The translations under genes were made by a program, and so were the position numbers. Below the pieces are notes generated by a model. That model was not told the DNA's origin. It made no database searches and saw only the letters and a program-made list of their open reading frames with translations. Shown one piece after another: positions 1-8,548 of a DNA stretch of 64,000 nt (the first letter of the stretch is position 1; each line of letters begins with the position of its first letter). Where the stretch lies: positions 1,736,001 to 1,800,000 of the forward strand of contig NC_042507.1 in NCBI RefSeq assembly GCF_003054445.1, read 5' to 3'. The DNA comes from Pichia kudriavzevii. Its lineage: Eukaryota > Ascomycota > Pichiomycetes > Pichiales > Pichiaceae.

Positions 1-146
1 CTTCGAGGAGACTTTGTTTTTTTTTTCTTTTGAATTTTTCCTGTTGTTTTGGTTTATTTGTATTTATTGCTTTGCAGTTTTATATAGACATACAAGAAAT
101 TGAGGGGCCAACTTTGAATTGCTGAACAATTTGCTAGAAACAGACC
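1..146 (+). promoter_or_regulatory. 5' flank of the shugoshin gene
   Basis: This is a T-rich leader (a T run near position 15-25) before the first ATG of the SGO1-like gene. No MluI box or other confident regulatory site is visible, and the upstream neighbour lies outside the window. Confidence 0.4.
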
Positions 147-1397
147 ATGGTGAAAACAATAATGTCGCCGATTGCAAGGGCTAAAACAATGGGGGACTAC
201 GAAATTGTCAGAGTCGCCAATACAACATATGAAGACTCAGAGATTGAGGAGATGAAGAGGATGTACCATTTGCAGAATAGCATGCTTGCTAGGAAAAACG
301 AAGAGCTGATGGGAAAAGTGGGGAGGCTGGAGAGGGAGTTGTTTGATGCACAAAGGCAGATACTAAAGCTGCGGAATGAGAAGATCTCCATGCAGGATAA
401 GCTTGAGTTGAATTCGAGGAGGTTCCACGATTTGATTGTGGATCAGTATGCGATGCTGATGCGTGAATATCGTGGCTTTATGTGTGATGTTGGCGTGAAT
501 TTAGGGAGAGGCACAGCAGCTGGATTAATTTTTGACAAGGTCAACGAAGAAGGGGTCAAGAATGAAGAGAGTTTTGAGTTCAACCACTACTGGAGCAAAG
601 TCAATGAAGACTTGGCGAGAAGAAAGAGCATAATATCGAAGCGATGCATAGAGAGTACCCAGGTAGCAGATAGTGACGTGCTGGATACACTTGTGGAAGC
701 ACCGGAGGAGAATAACAACGAAGTACAGGTACAAGAAGAACAGGTAGGAAGTCTTGGAGAGAAGGAAGATGTCTACGAAGATCATGACTCTACGCTTATC
801 CCTGCGAAGCGTGATGGCAAGAGAATGGACAGATTAGAGAAAGAAATTGATGATGTGCCGTTGCTACAGATAGAGAATGCAATGCAGGAAAGTACGCCTG
901 AAGAGGAACATATTCCCCAGGTTGGAGGGGACGATTTGGAGCTTCCTTGTGTAGGACGAAACGCCATGAACATAGACGATATTGCCGACATGGAGATCAA
1001 AGAAGGGAAGGAACCCAGGAAAAAGTATATCACGAAAAGAGAGCGTCAGCAAAGACGGACGTCTATTCCTCGAGAGTTGAAGAATTTGGATACAGAGAAA
1101 ACCAAGCGGTGGATAGGGATGGACCTTGATGAGGAAGTTCAGGGCGATAGTATTGGAGAGCGTCGAAAGAGCCGAAGACGGAGTTTGGTGGTGGACTACC
1201 ACCTTACGTCAAGAAGGAAAGGCGCAAGGGCCAGTGTTGATGTCGACCAAGAGAATCGGATCACCAAGGGCAAGCGAGTCAACAGGAAGCCGTTACGAGA
1301 CGTCACCAATCTTGGCAATGGTAACAGCAGCTACAAGGGGAATGGTTCTTCCATTTTCGATCTCGAGGAGATGGATCTCTTTGCAGAGTATGTATAG
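147..1397 (+). CDS. SGO1: Shugoshin-like centromere cohesion protector
   Basis: 416 aa. Shugoshins recruit PP2A to centromeric cohesin and support tension sensing at the kinetochore. The sequence shows the two hallmarks of the family. Near residues 38-80 there is an N-terminal coiled coil (LQNSMLARKNEEL followed by a leucine heptad). Near residues 335-365 there is a basic C-terminal box (RRKSRRRSLVVDY), resembling the shugoshin C-terminal motif. A KPLRDVTNL stretch follows. The middle is acidic, low-complexity and poorly conserved, as usual for this family. The start is the first ATG in the frame. It converges with CDC21, with 171 bp between the stops. Family assignment is by motif only; overall conservation in this family is very low, so another coiled-coil nuclear protein remains possible. 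Confidence 0.72.
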   Translation: MVKTIMSPIARAKTMGDYEIVRVANTTYEDSEIEEMKRMYHLQNSMLARKNEELMGKVGRLERELFDAQRQILKLRNEKISMQDKLELNSRRFHDLIVDQYAMLMREYRGFMCDVGVNLGRGTAAGLIFDKVNEEGVKNEESFEFNHYWSKVNEDLARRKSIISKRCIESTQVADSDVLDTLVEAPEENNNEVQVQEEQVGSLGEKEDVYEDHDSTLIPAKRDGKRMDRLEKEIDDVPLLQIENAMQESTPEEEHIPQVGGDDLELPCVGRNAMNIDDIADMEIKEGKEPRKKYITKRERQQRRTSIPRELKNLDTEKTKRWIGMDLDEEVQGDSIGERRKSRRRSLVVDYHLTSRRKGARASVDVDQENRITKGKRVNRKPLRDVTNLGNGNSSYKGNGSSIFDLEEMDLFAEYV

Positions 1398-1568
1398 TTT
1401 TTTCACTTGTTTAATGTGTGGTCTGTGACATACAAGAAAAGACGTATAGTTTTTTTATACCTTTTATTCTGTATAGTCTATTACATGAAATAGCAGAGAC
1501 GGGTAAATAAAGAGAGGTGGAAGAGAGCCGCCACTGAGGGGCTGTGTTTAACTAAAAAACAGAGAAGA

Positions 1569-2498
1569 TCAAACAGCCATTGGCATCTTTATACTAGGAT
1601 AAGGGTTGTAGTCGAGCACTTCGAAATCGTCGAATTTGAAATCGTCTATATCTGTGACTTTCCTCTTTATAGACAATTTCGGGAAAGGTCTTGGAGTTCT
1701 CTGAAGCTGTTCTCTGAGGGCGTCTACGTGGTTCACATAGACGTGGGTATCACCCATGACATGAACGAATTCCCCCGGTTCCATATCGACCACCATGGCG
1801 ATCATGTATGTTAGAAGGGCATAAGAGGCGATGTTAAAGGGGACGCCAAGACCAACATCGCAAGAACGCTGATACATTTGACAGCTTAGTTTTGGTTTTT
1901 CCGACTTATTTTTCGGGAAACTAACATAAAATTGGCAAAGTACGTGGCAAGGTGGTAAAGCCATATCGGCAAATGCAGCCGGATTCCAAGCAGATAGAAT
2001 TATCCTACGATCATAGGGGTTTGTTTTCAGAGTTTTGATAATCTGAGCAATTTGGTCGACTCCCTCATTGGTGTAATCGCTGTGGCAATCTCTATAGGGA
2101 GCACCGAAATGTCTCCATTGGAATCCGTACACTGGGCCCAAATCGCCAGCTTCACGGTCGTGTAGGCCGAGCGAGTCAAGGTACTCTCGGGACCCGTTAC
2201 CGTCCCATATTTTAACTCCCTGTTCGCTGAGGAGTTTTGCGTCTGTGGAACCTTTGATGAACCACAGCAGTTCTAGGAGGACGCCCTTGAGGAAGACCTT
2301 CTTGGTGGTCAAGAGGGGGAAGTTCCCATTGGACAAGTCGAATCTTAGTTGGGGCGGCGCAAAGAGAGAGTACGTCCCCGTGCCTGTACGGTCTTGTCTC
2401 AGCTCGCCGGTGTCCAGAATGCTTTTGACGAGATCCAAGTACGCCTGTTCCTCTCTGTTTGCAGTGGGTGTCTCTCTTACCATGTGGTGTTTCTCCAT
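1569..2498 (-). CDS. CDC21: Thymidylate synthase
   Basis: 309 aa. It converts dUMP to dTMP using methylene-tetrahydrofolate, the sole de novo route to dTTP. The protein is colinear with yeast Cdc21 from RTGTGT (residues 37-42) to the C-terminal KMPMAV. The active-site cysteine is C184 in [12 protein letters not shown]. The phosphate-binding arginines are in DRRI (163-166) and the QRSCD segment. Length matches the family (304 in S. cerevisiae). M1 or M6 could be the start. Two perfect ACGCGT boxes lie 79 and 129 bp upstream of the ATG, as in the S. cerevisiae gene, so S-phase induction by an MBF-type factor is likely. Confidence 0.97.
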   Translation of the reverse strand: MEKHHMVRETPTANREEQAYLDLVKSILDTGELRQDRTGTGTYSLFAPPQLRFDLSNGNFPLLTTKKVFLKGVLLELLWFIKGSTDAKLLSEQGVKIWDGNGSREYLDSLGLHDREAGDLGPVYGFQWRHFGAPYRDCHSDYTNEGVDQIAQIIKTLKTNPYDRRIILSAWNPAAFADMALPPCHVLCQFYVSFPKNKSEKPKLSCQMYQRSCDVGLGVPFNIASYALLTYMIAMVVDMEPGEFVHVMGDTHVYVNHVDALREQLQRTPRPFPKLSIKRKVTDIDDFKFDDFEVLDYNPYPSIKMPMAV

Positions 2499-2576
2499 AT
2501 ATCTGTATCTGTGTCTGTGCCAGTGTAGCAGTGTAGATGCATTTAGGGCAATAAGGTTGTATTGCAGACACTGAAA

Positions 2577-2632
2577 ACGCGTTACACTGCAGACACGAAA
2601 AGCTCATAAGCTAATGCCGGGCAGCGACGCGT
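2577..2632 (-). promoter_or_regulatory. Two MluI cell-cycle boxes (MCB) of CDC21
   Basis: ACGCGT occurs at 2577-2582 and 2627-2632; the second sits inside an 8-bp palindrome, GACGCGTC. They are 50 bp apart, close upstream of the CDC21 ATG on the minus strand. MCBs are the known MBF (Mbp1/Swi6) sites of S-phase genes, and CDC21 is the classic example. Binding here is inferred from sequence alone. Confidence 0.85.
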
Positions 2633-2786
2633 CGCCCAGCAACAAAGACAGAAGCAGCGGAAATTGACTACCTGTGGATCACTGTGCCTCCATAGTGTAT
2701 TGTAGAATATTGTACTGTAGAGTTAGATGGTGTTGCACTAGACGAATACCATAATAGGGTATAGTCTACTGATCTTTAATATAAAC

Positions 2787-2903
2787 TACTAGTCTAATAT
2801 TAGTCTAATACTACTCTTACACTAGTCTAATACTACTCTTACACTAGTCTAATACTACTCTTACACTAGTCTAATACTACTCTTATACTAGTCCAATACT
2901 AGT
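2787..2903. repeat. 22-bp minisatellite in the CDC21-CYT1 interval
   Basis: Four consecutive 22-bp units (2799-2820, 2821-2842, 2843-2864, 2865-2886) begin ACTAGTCTAATACTAC and are nearly identical, with partial copies on both sides. The array lies between the divergent CDC21 and CYT1 genes. No protein is encoded. Near-identity of the units suggests recent slippage or unequal exchange. Confidence 0.92.
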
Positions 2904-3233
2904 TCCACCTCTTTTACCGTTGGCTGTGCCCCGTTGTAGTCTCACTGGCGCATTCCCCATTTGCCATTTTCTCGCCTGCGATTCGCTGGACCTTCACTGT
3001 GCCCTCCCCCACCTCGCGCCTGCCCAATCGGGCAGCACGCCGCTGACCCCTTACCTATTGCTCTCTAAGATCCCTCACTGTGTGCGCTCCAATACGCTGC
3101 TCACGACATTGTATACTGGAGGGTGCACACTCGATTCCCTCGTCTGGTGTTATACTCTCTCAAAGTACTGTAACTGTGTTCATAGTAGCACAATAGGACA
3201 TTCTCTTTGAGCCTCAACACAAAGCAACAAACA

Positions 3234-5038
3234 ATGTTCTCCCACATTAGTGCGTCCATCAAGCACAGTGCTGTATGTATACCCGTCTCGCTAGGGAACA
3301 AGACCCGCTGACACTCGGGGTGGTTTCCATAGGACGATGCTCAACCGTCCAACCCAAGTGTCGTTTATGTCCAACAACTCGTCTCTATTGCCCATTCCAG
3401 CCAATGCTACCGTCTCTTTCAAGATGGACCCAGTACATCGCCTATAGACATTCAACACACGGTTGCAGACACACTCTCGTGACAATCCAGGTACAGACAA
3501 CAGATTCCAATCAGCCACTTGAGCCGATGCCAATCACTCCTTGAGGCGCATGCCTATACACTGGCAGTTCTTGCAGCCCATCTAATTGGCCATGCGCCTC
3601 TTGTAAAGGAAAGCATCTACGTTTTGTGCAGGCTGCGTGTTATTTTACCTTGTTTCCCATTATGTCATTCTGATATTCATCATTGTACATTCTACATTTT
3701 ACATTCTACATTCTACATGCCACCGAAAACATCCTCCTCCTACAGCTCTCAACTTGCATACCAACTGTCACTCCCTCTATTCTACTCATCTTTCGACTTT
3801 TAAAGATTACCGATTTTCAAACCTGGATTCTCTTAAACACAACGGGGAAAAAAATCAACATGAAATAAAATCCGCCGCGATTTTTTTTTTTTTTTTTCCT
3901 TTGGCTCTGTGTGGTTTGTGTTTTTGCACGCTATCTGATTGGCCAGTTTTTTTTTTACTTGTGGTTAAATGGGAGTGTTGTAAAGTTGGTTGTTTGGCTG
4001 GTTTAATGGAATCTTGATATGTATGGCAATAAAGTCGCAATAGATTATAAACAGCTGCCTCGTTGGCTCATTGGCGGGCTTGTCCTGATGAATGGATCAT
4101 ATTTTTTCTTTTTATCCAACCCACTTGATAAATACTAACATAATCAAACTTCCCTTTTTATCGTATAGAGATGCTTCTCCACCGCTGCAAAGCCTCAAGT
4201 TTCATCAAACACTAAGAAAATCGTCAATGCTGCAGTTGCTGCTACAGGTTTAACTGCTGCCTTTGTACTATACCAAGATTCTCAAACTGCACAGGCAATG
4301 ACAGCAGCTGAACATGGTCTTCACCCTCCTGAATTTGGTTGGTCTCATAATGGTATGTTTGATACTTTTGACCACGCGTCTATTAGAAGGGGGTTCCAAG
4401 TTTACAGAGAGGTTTGTGCTGCTTGTCACTCGCTCGACAGAATTGCATGGAGAACTTTAGTTGGTGTCTCTCATACAAACTCCGAAGCTAAGGCGATGGC
4501 TGAAGAATTCGAATATGATGACGAACCAGATGATGAAGGTAATCCAAAGAAAAGACCTGGTAAATTGGCCGACCATATTCCAGGCCCTTATGCTAACGAA
4601 CAAGCTGCAAGAGCTGCTAACCAAGGTGCATTGCCTCCAGATCTTTCCTTGATTGTCAAGGCAAGACACGGTGCTTGTGATTACATCTTTTCTTTGTTAA
4701 CCGGTTACCCAGATGAACCTCCAGCAGGTGTCACTCTGCCAGTTGGTGCAAACTACAACCCTTACTTCCCAGGTGGCTCCATCGCCATGGGTAGAGTCTT
4801 ATTCGATGACTTGGTTGAATACGAAGATGGTACCCCTGCAACCACCTCCCAAATGGCAAAGGACGTGACCACCTTCTTGAACTGGGCTGCAGAACCAGAA
4901 CATGACGAAAGAAAGAGATTAGGTGCTAAGGCTTTGGTTGTTGTCACCGCCCTCTACTTTGTCTCGGTCTTTGTTAAGAAGTTCAAGTGGACTACCATCA
5001 AGCATAGAAAGATTGTTTACCACCCTCCAAAGAAATAA
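3234..5038 (+). CDS. CYT1: Cytochrome c1, complex III heme subunit (two exons)
   Basis: 302 aa from exon 1 (3234-3272) and exon 2 (4169-5038). Cytochrome c1 carries electrons from the Rieske protein to cytochrome c in the mitochondrial inner membrane. Exon 2 reads upstream past its first ATG into a typical presequence and sorting segment, then meets a stop exactly at a TAG 3' splice site. Exon 1 encodes MFSHISASIKHSA, matching the MFSNLS start of yeast Cyt1, and joins in phase 0 to RCFSTAA. A hydrophobic sorting stretch ends at AQA, with mature MTAAEHGL from residue 57. The heme motif CAACH is at 96-100. The C-terminal membrane anchor (ALVVVTALYFVSVFV) is near 275-290, followed by a basic matrix tail. 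Starting at the exon 2 ATG would lose the whole import signal. Confidence 0.95.
3273..4168 (+). other. CYT1 intron, 896 nt
   Basis: The 5' splice site is GTATGT at 3273-3278, the branch site TACTAAC at 4133-4139 and the 3' splice site TAG at 4166-4168. Reading frame is preserved in phase 0. The intron also holds a repeated TACATTCTACATT tract (about 3685-3720), a poly-T run (about 3882-3898), a 10-bp inverted repeat (3543-3552 with 3591-3600) and three TNATTGGC octamers (3583, 3936, 4068). No internal coding gene was recognised. Confidence 0.9.
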
Positions 5039-5527
5039 TAACTCTCTCATAAATCAGTAAAAGGATCTAATGACTTAACGATTCAATTCAAACTATTCCC
5101 TATAAAAATTACTCTTAAATTCTCATCCTTATATTCTTCGTCACTTCACCTATCCATATACATATATACTATATTATATTTTATTATTTTATATTATATT
5201 ATATATTATATCTATATTTATATCTATATTTATACTATATTTATTACTACAACCAACATATTACTTGGAGAACTTCGAGTAAAACTTCAAGCATCGCCTC
5301 TCCATCATCGCCCACCATAGCAAGGTCTTGTTCTCCGGTTTCTCTAAAGCCCATCCTTATCATGCACCCTCTCAGAGTGTCTTCTCGTTATTACGACAGT
5401 CCGCGCACACGTTCTTGATTGCAACTACTTTTTTCGTCGATACCCGACAAACCAGGGGCACCTGTAGACACGCCAGTCAACATTTAGGTGACACACCCAG
5501 AGAGACTTTGACACGCCACGCCGTCCA
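5039..5527 (+). other. Intergenic: CYT1 3' end and YNG1 promoter
   Basis: CYT1 terminator sequence is followed by an almost pure A/T tract (about 5150-5245) and then a more GC-balanced leader to YNG1. No additional gene is supported. Confidence 0.6.
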
Positions 5528-6433
5528 ATGTCTATCAGCGGACCGTCCTCTGATGTTGTCGAAACGATTCTGAGCGGGAACAACAACTTTGTTTCGACAT
5601 TGGATCATCTTCCCTGCGACATCACCCGGAGTTTATGGATAATCCAATCACTGAACTTGGAGAATGAGAGGCTGAAGGAGAAGGTAGAAAGTGCCCCTGA
5701 TGCTGCCAGTGCCGTTAATATGGAGCGGAAGCTGAGCAGGAACAACGAAGAGATTGTTGCGGAGGCCAAGTATCTAATCGAGATAGTCAACCACCATCTG
5801 GACGTTCTGGACGATGACCGAGCGATTGTTGCCCTGTTAAAGGAACGACTGCCGAGCTGGACCAGTGAAGCAGTTGAGGAAAACTGGGGACACTGGACGA
5901 GTTTCAAAGAGCAGTATCTGAGGCGGGAGCGTGTTCCGAGCGTCTTTGAGGAAGCGTATCCTAGTAGAGAGGGTGGTAAGAGATATGGAGCGAGTAAAGA
6001 AAAGGAACAGCCCAAAAAGATCATCTTAACTTTGAAGAAGAAGCCTGTAAAGGTTGTGAAACCAGAGAAGGTTGTGAAACCGGACAATGTCGAAAAGCTC
6101 AAAATCATTTTAAAGAACGAATCTCACAATGGCAAGACGACACAACCAAATGGAAATATAGTATACCCTCAGGTGGAGAAACAGCCAACAACTTCATTGC
6201 CGCCACTACTATATCCATCTCCTCCCAAGGAGGAGCGATACTGTTTCTGCAATGGACCATCATTTGGACGAATGGTTGCCTGTGAGTATAGCAAATGTCC
6301 ACATGAATGGTTCCACTTTAAATGCGTTGGATTGACCAGCGAGCCCAAGGGTGAGTGGTTCTGTAGTCTTTCGTGTAAGGAAAAACACCAACTTTCCAAA
6401 CAACGGAAAAAGAAGAGGAGGAGAAATTGGTAG
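5528..6433 (+). CDS. YNG1: ING-family PHD-finger protein of the NuA3 acetyltransferase complex
   Basis: 301 aa. Yng1 targets the NuA3 histone H3 acetyltransferase to H3K4me3 nucleosomes. The N-terminal ING region contains FVSTLDHLPCDITRSL (21-36), nearly identical to the yeast Yng1 segment FLSTLDHLPCELIRSL. This separates it from Yng2 and Pho23. The C-terminal PHD finger spans 238-283 with zinc ligands C239, C241, C252, C257, H263, C266, C279 and C283, followed by a basic tail. It is longer than S. cerevisiae Yng1 (219 aa), mostly through a charged linker (150-235) with repeated VVKPEK/VVKPDN. In the PHD, the usual MVACD acidic residue is Glu (E253), a conservative change in a histone-contacting loop. 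Confidence 0.9.
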   Translation: MSISGPSSDVVETILSGNNNFVSTLDHLPCDITRSLWIIQSLNLENERLKEKVESAPDAASAVNMERKLSRNNEEIVAEAKYLIEIVNHHLDVLDDDRAIVALLKERLPSWTSEAVEENWGHWTSFKEQYLRRERVPSVFEEAYPSREGGKRYGASKEKEQPKKIILTLKKKPVKVVKPEKVVKPDNVEKLKIILKNESHNGKTTQPNGNIVYPQVEKQPTTSLPPLLYPSPPKEERYCFCNGPSFGRMVACEYSKCPHEWFHFKCVGLTSEPKGEWFCSLSCKEKHQLSKQRKKKRRRNW

Positions 6434-6555
6434 GTTTGGGTATAGTGAAAAATACTGGATGAAGAAAAAATCAAATACCTTGTAATGTTAATTTAAATAC
6501 ACGCATAAATATATATGTATATATACATCCAACACACGAAGTTGTGTGGAGATGA

Positions 6556-7914
6556 CTATATTAATGTCCAAACAGAAATACCAACAAATAGAGCAAGGAC
6601 AACAGCTGAGGCAATACCGGCACCGGCTTTGTCCTTACCTGTCACTGTAATTTCATTGACATTGGTGGTTTCACGTGACGTCAAGCCCGCATTGACATCT
6701 CCTTGGGATGTACCACCAGTCTTGTTTGTCAATGGTGCAGGATTCTGCAGAACCAATGTATTTTGGATAATCTCCAAGGCTGACATTTGCTCACCCAATC
6801 CGTACCAACCATCCCATCCTCCATATGACCAATTGATACCACAAGTGTGACCGTCAGAACCACCCGAACACGATTGTGCAGCACCTGCAGCACTTTTATT
6901 AATGATGTCCATCATTTTGTCTCTATATTGGGGTACTAGAATTGCCGCCTGACCTAAACATCTAGAAAAGATAGACTTGAACGACCGTTGATCATTATTA
7001 CAAGTACCTTGGTTTTGACACATTGTTTCGGCTATGATACCCGTGGATGCGTTGACAAAGGTCGACTCAATACCAAGATAGACTTCATTCAATCTACTCA
7101 ACCATTTTTCATCTTCCGTCTGATTGTATAAGTATGCAGTACCCGACAATAATAGACCATAATTATATGACCATGTTTGTTTGTGAATGGTTGAGCAATT
7201 GTTAGTCCCAATATTTGCACCATCGTAGACAACTATACCGCTACTTGAATTCTGAACAAACTTAACCTCCTCAAGCCAATCCCAGACCATTTCTGCTGTA
7301 TCTACATACGTTGTGTTACCTGTATACCTAGCCAACCTTGCAGCAATCACAAACAAGGCTGAATTGGAAATGGTGTTCTTGTAGTCATATCCAGAATTCC
7401 ACTGGAAAATCTGCCATCTCAACCCACCACCACAGTTTGCCGAGTCCCATCTCGAACGCATCGTATTGTAAACAGCCTGACTCAAGGCTAACCAACCTGG
7501 CTGATCAGAAGGTGGATTGGTAAAGTTCTTCTCAGCGGCTTCTAATACGGCCAACCCCCAAAACGCCTGATCATCATTACCTTCGGTTGTGGATTGATTT
7601 GCCGGAATATAGTTGTTCTGTGATCCACGTTGTGCCATTAACGCATCATAGATGATGGTCTCGTAGGTGTCGTTCTTACACCAAGCCCACGTGTCAATCA
7701 TCCCACCAAAAGCTTCGCCCGCTTCCCACCAATAGTACGGCGACTGGAACATACCAACTGTTCCACCATAACGTATACCTTCGTAGTAGTCCATCATACC
7801 TTTGATGATCAATGTTGCCGCATTACAAACAGAGTCCTTGTTCCCCGTTTCTAGTTCTAGCGCAGCCGACAGAGCGCCAAACGCCGTGAGTAGAGTAGCC
7901 AGCTGTATATGCAT
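6556..7914 (-). CDS. GPI-anchored GH76 mannosidase/transglycosidase (DCW1/DFG5 type)
   Basis: 452 aa using the ATG at 7914. The longer frame starting at 7962 would bury the signal peptide. Dcw1/Dfg5 are GPI-anchored enzymes thought to transfer GPI-mannoproteins to wall glucan. Seen here are a signal peptide (MHIQLATLLTAFGALSA), the GH76 domain with YYWWEAGEAFGGMIDTW (60-76), the catalytic Asp pair D114-D115 in NDDQAFWG, and a C-terminal hydrophobic tail (GAGIASAVVLALFVGISV) that fits GPI attachment. There are many N-glycosylation sequons. Length fits Dcw1/Dfg5 (449/458). A second GH76 gene lies directly upstream on the same strand. Which is the DCW1 and which the DFG5 orthologue cannot be decided by eye. 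Confidence 0.92.
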   Translation of the reverse strand: MHIQLATLLTAFGALSAALELETGNKDSVCNAATLIIKGMMDYYEGIRYGGTVGMFQSPYYWWEAGEAFGGMIDTWAWCKNDTYETIIYDALMAQRGSQNNYIPANQSTTEGNDDQAFWGLAVLEAAEKNFTNPPSDQPGWLALSQAVYNTMRSRWDSANCGGGLRWQIFQWNSGYDYKNTISNSALFVIAARLARYTGNTTYVDTAEMVWDWLEEVKFVQNSSSGIVVYDGANIGTNNCSTIHKQTWSYNYGLLLSGTAYLYNQTEDEKWLSRLNEVYLGIESTFVNASTGIIAETMCQNQGTCNNDQRSFKSIFSRCLGQAAILVPQYRDKMMDIINKSAAGAAQSCSGGSDGHTCGINWSYGGWDGWYGLGEQMSALEIIQNTLVLQNPAPLTNKTGGTSQGDVNAGLTSRETTNVNEITVTGKDKAGAGIASAVVLALFVGISVWTLI

Positions 7915-8548
7915 GGCTGAAGAGTGTCTTGGTTCTGAGGAAAATGCCAGAGTAATGTCCAATCCTATAACACCAATAAAGTTACCGTGTAGAGTTTGTC
8001 AAAATAGACATTGTCGTACCGGTAAACAACTCCAGCCTCCCCCATTCACATTCACATTCACATTCACATTCTCAAGCGAGGAAACTTGCTTCTAATATTA
8101 GCGCGCCGCATTTTCCCAACGGGGAGGCTCGTTGCTTCATGAATCTCTGCGAGAAACGCAATGGATAGTCCATTTTGTTGGTTGCCAAATGACAGAATCG
8201 TTATATTAGTTTATACGTTAGATATATATTTACGTGTGTATATGCCAAAGTCAATAGTAATTAAGGTGGTCATTTGTTTACTTTATATAGACTTTTGTCA
8301 TGCAATTCATTAACTTGTTTTTTTGTAAAGGATAGAAAAAGGAAGAAAAAAAAATGTCAGTACTTCTTCTCTTTCTTTTCAAAGTAACGTTGTTTATAAG
8401 TGTTTCATGATTTTTAATTCCCTAAATTTTTTTTTTCTTTTTTTTTATCTTGCTTTTTTTCAATAAATTCTGTTGTTGATGATTATCAAGGATTAATAAG
8501 GAGAAGTACGAGAGAAATGAAAATTCAAGCAGGGTATAAGTGAAACCC
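7915..8548 (-). other. Promoter of the downstream GH76 gene and 3' flank of the upstream one
   Basis: A hexamer repeat of CATTCA covers about 8043-8071 (nearly five copies). Further on, AT-rich sequence and A/T homopolymer runs (8330-8460) mark the 3' flank of the second GH76 gene. No open frame here looks coding. Confidence 0.6.
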
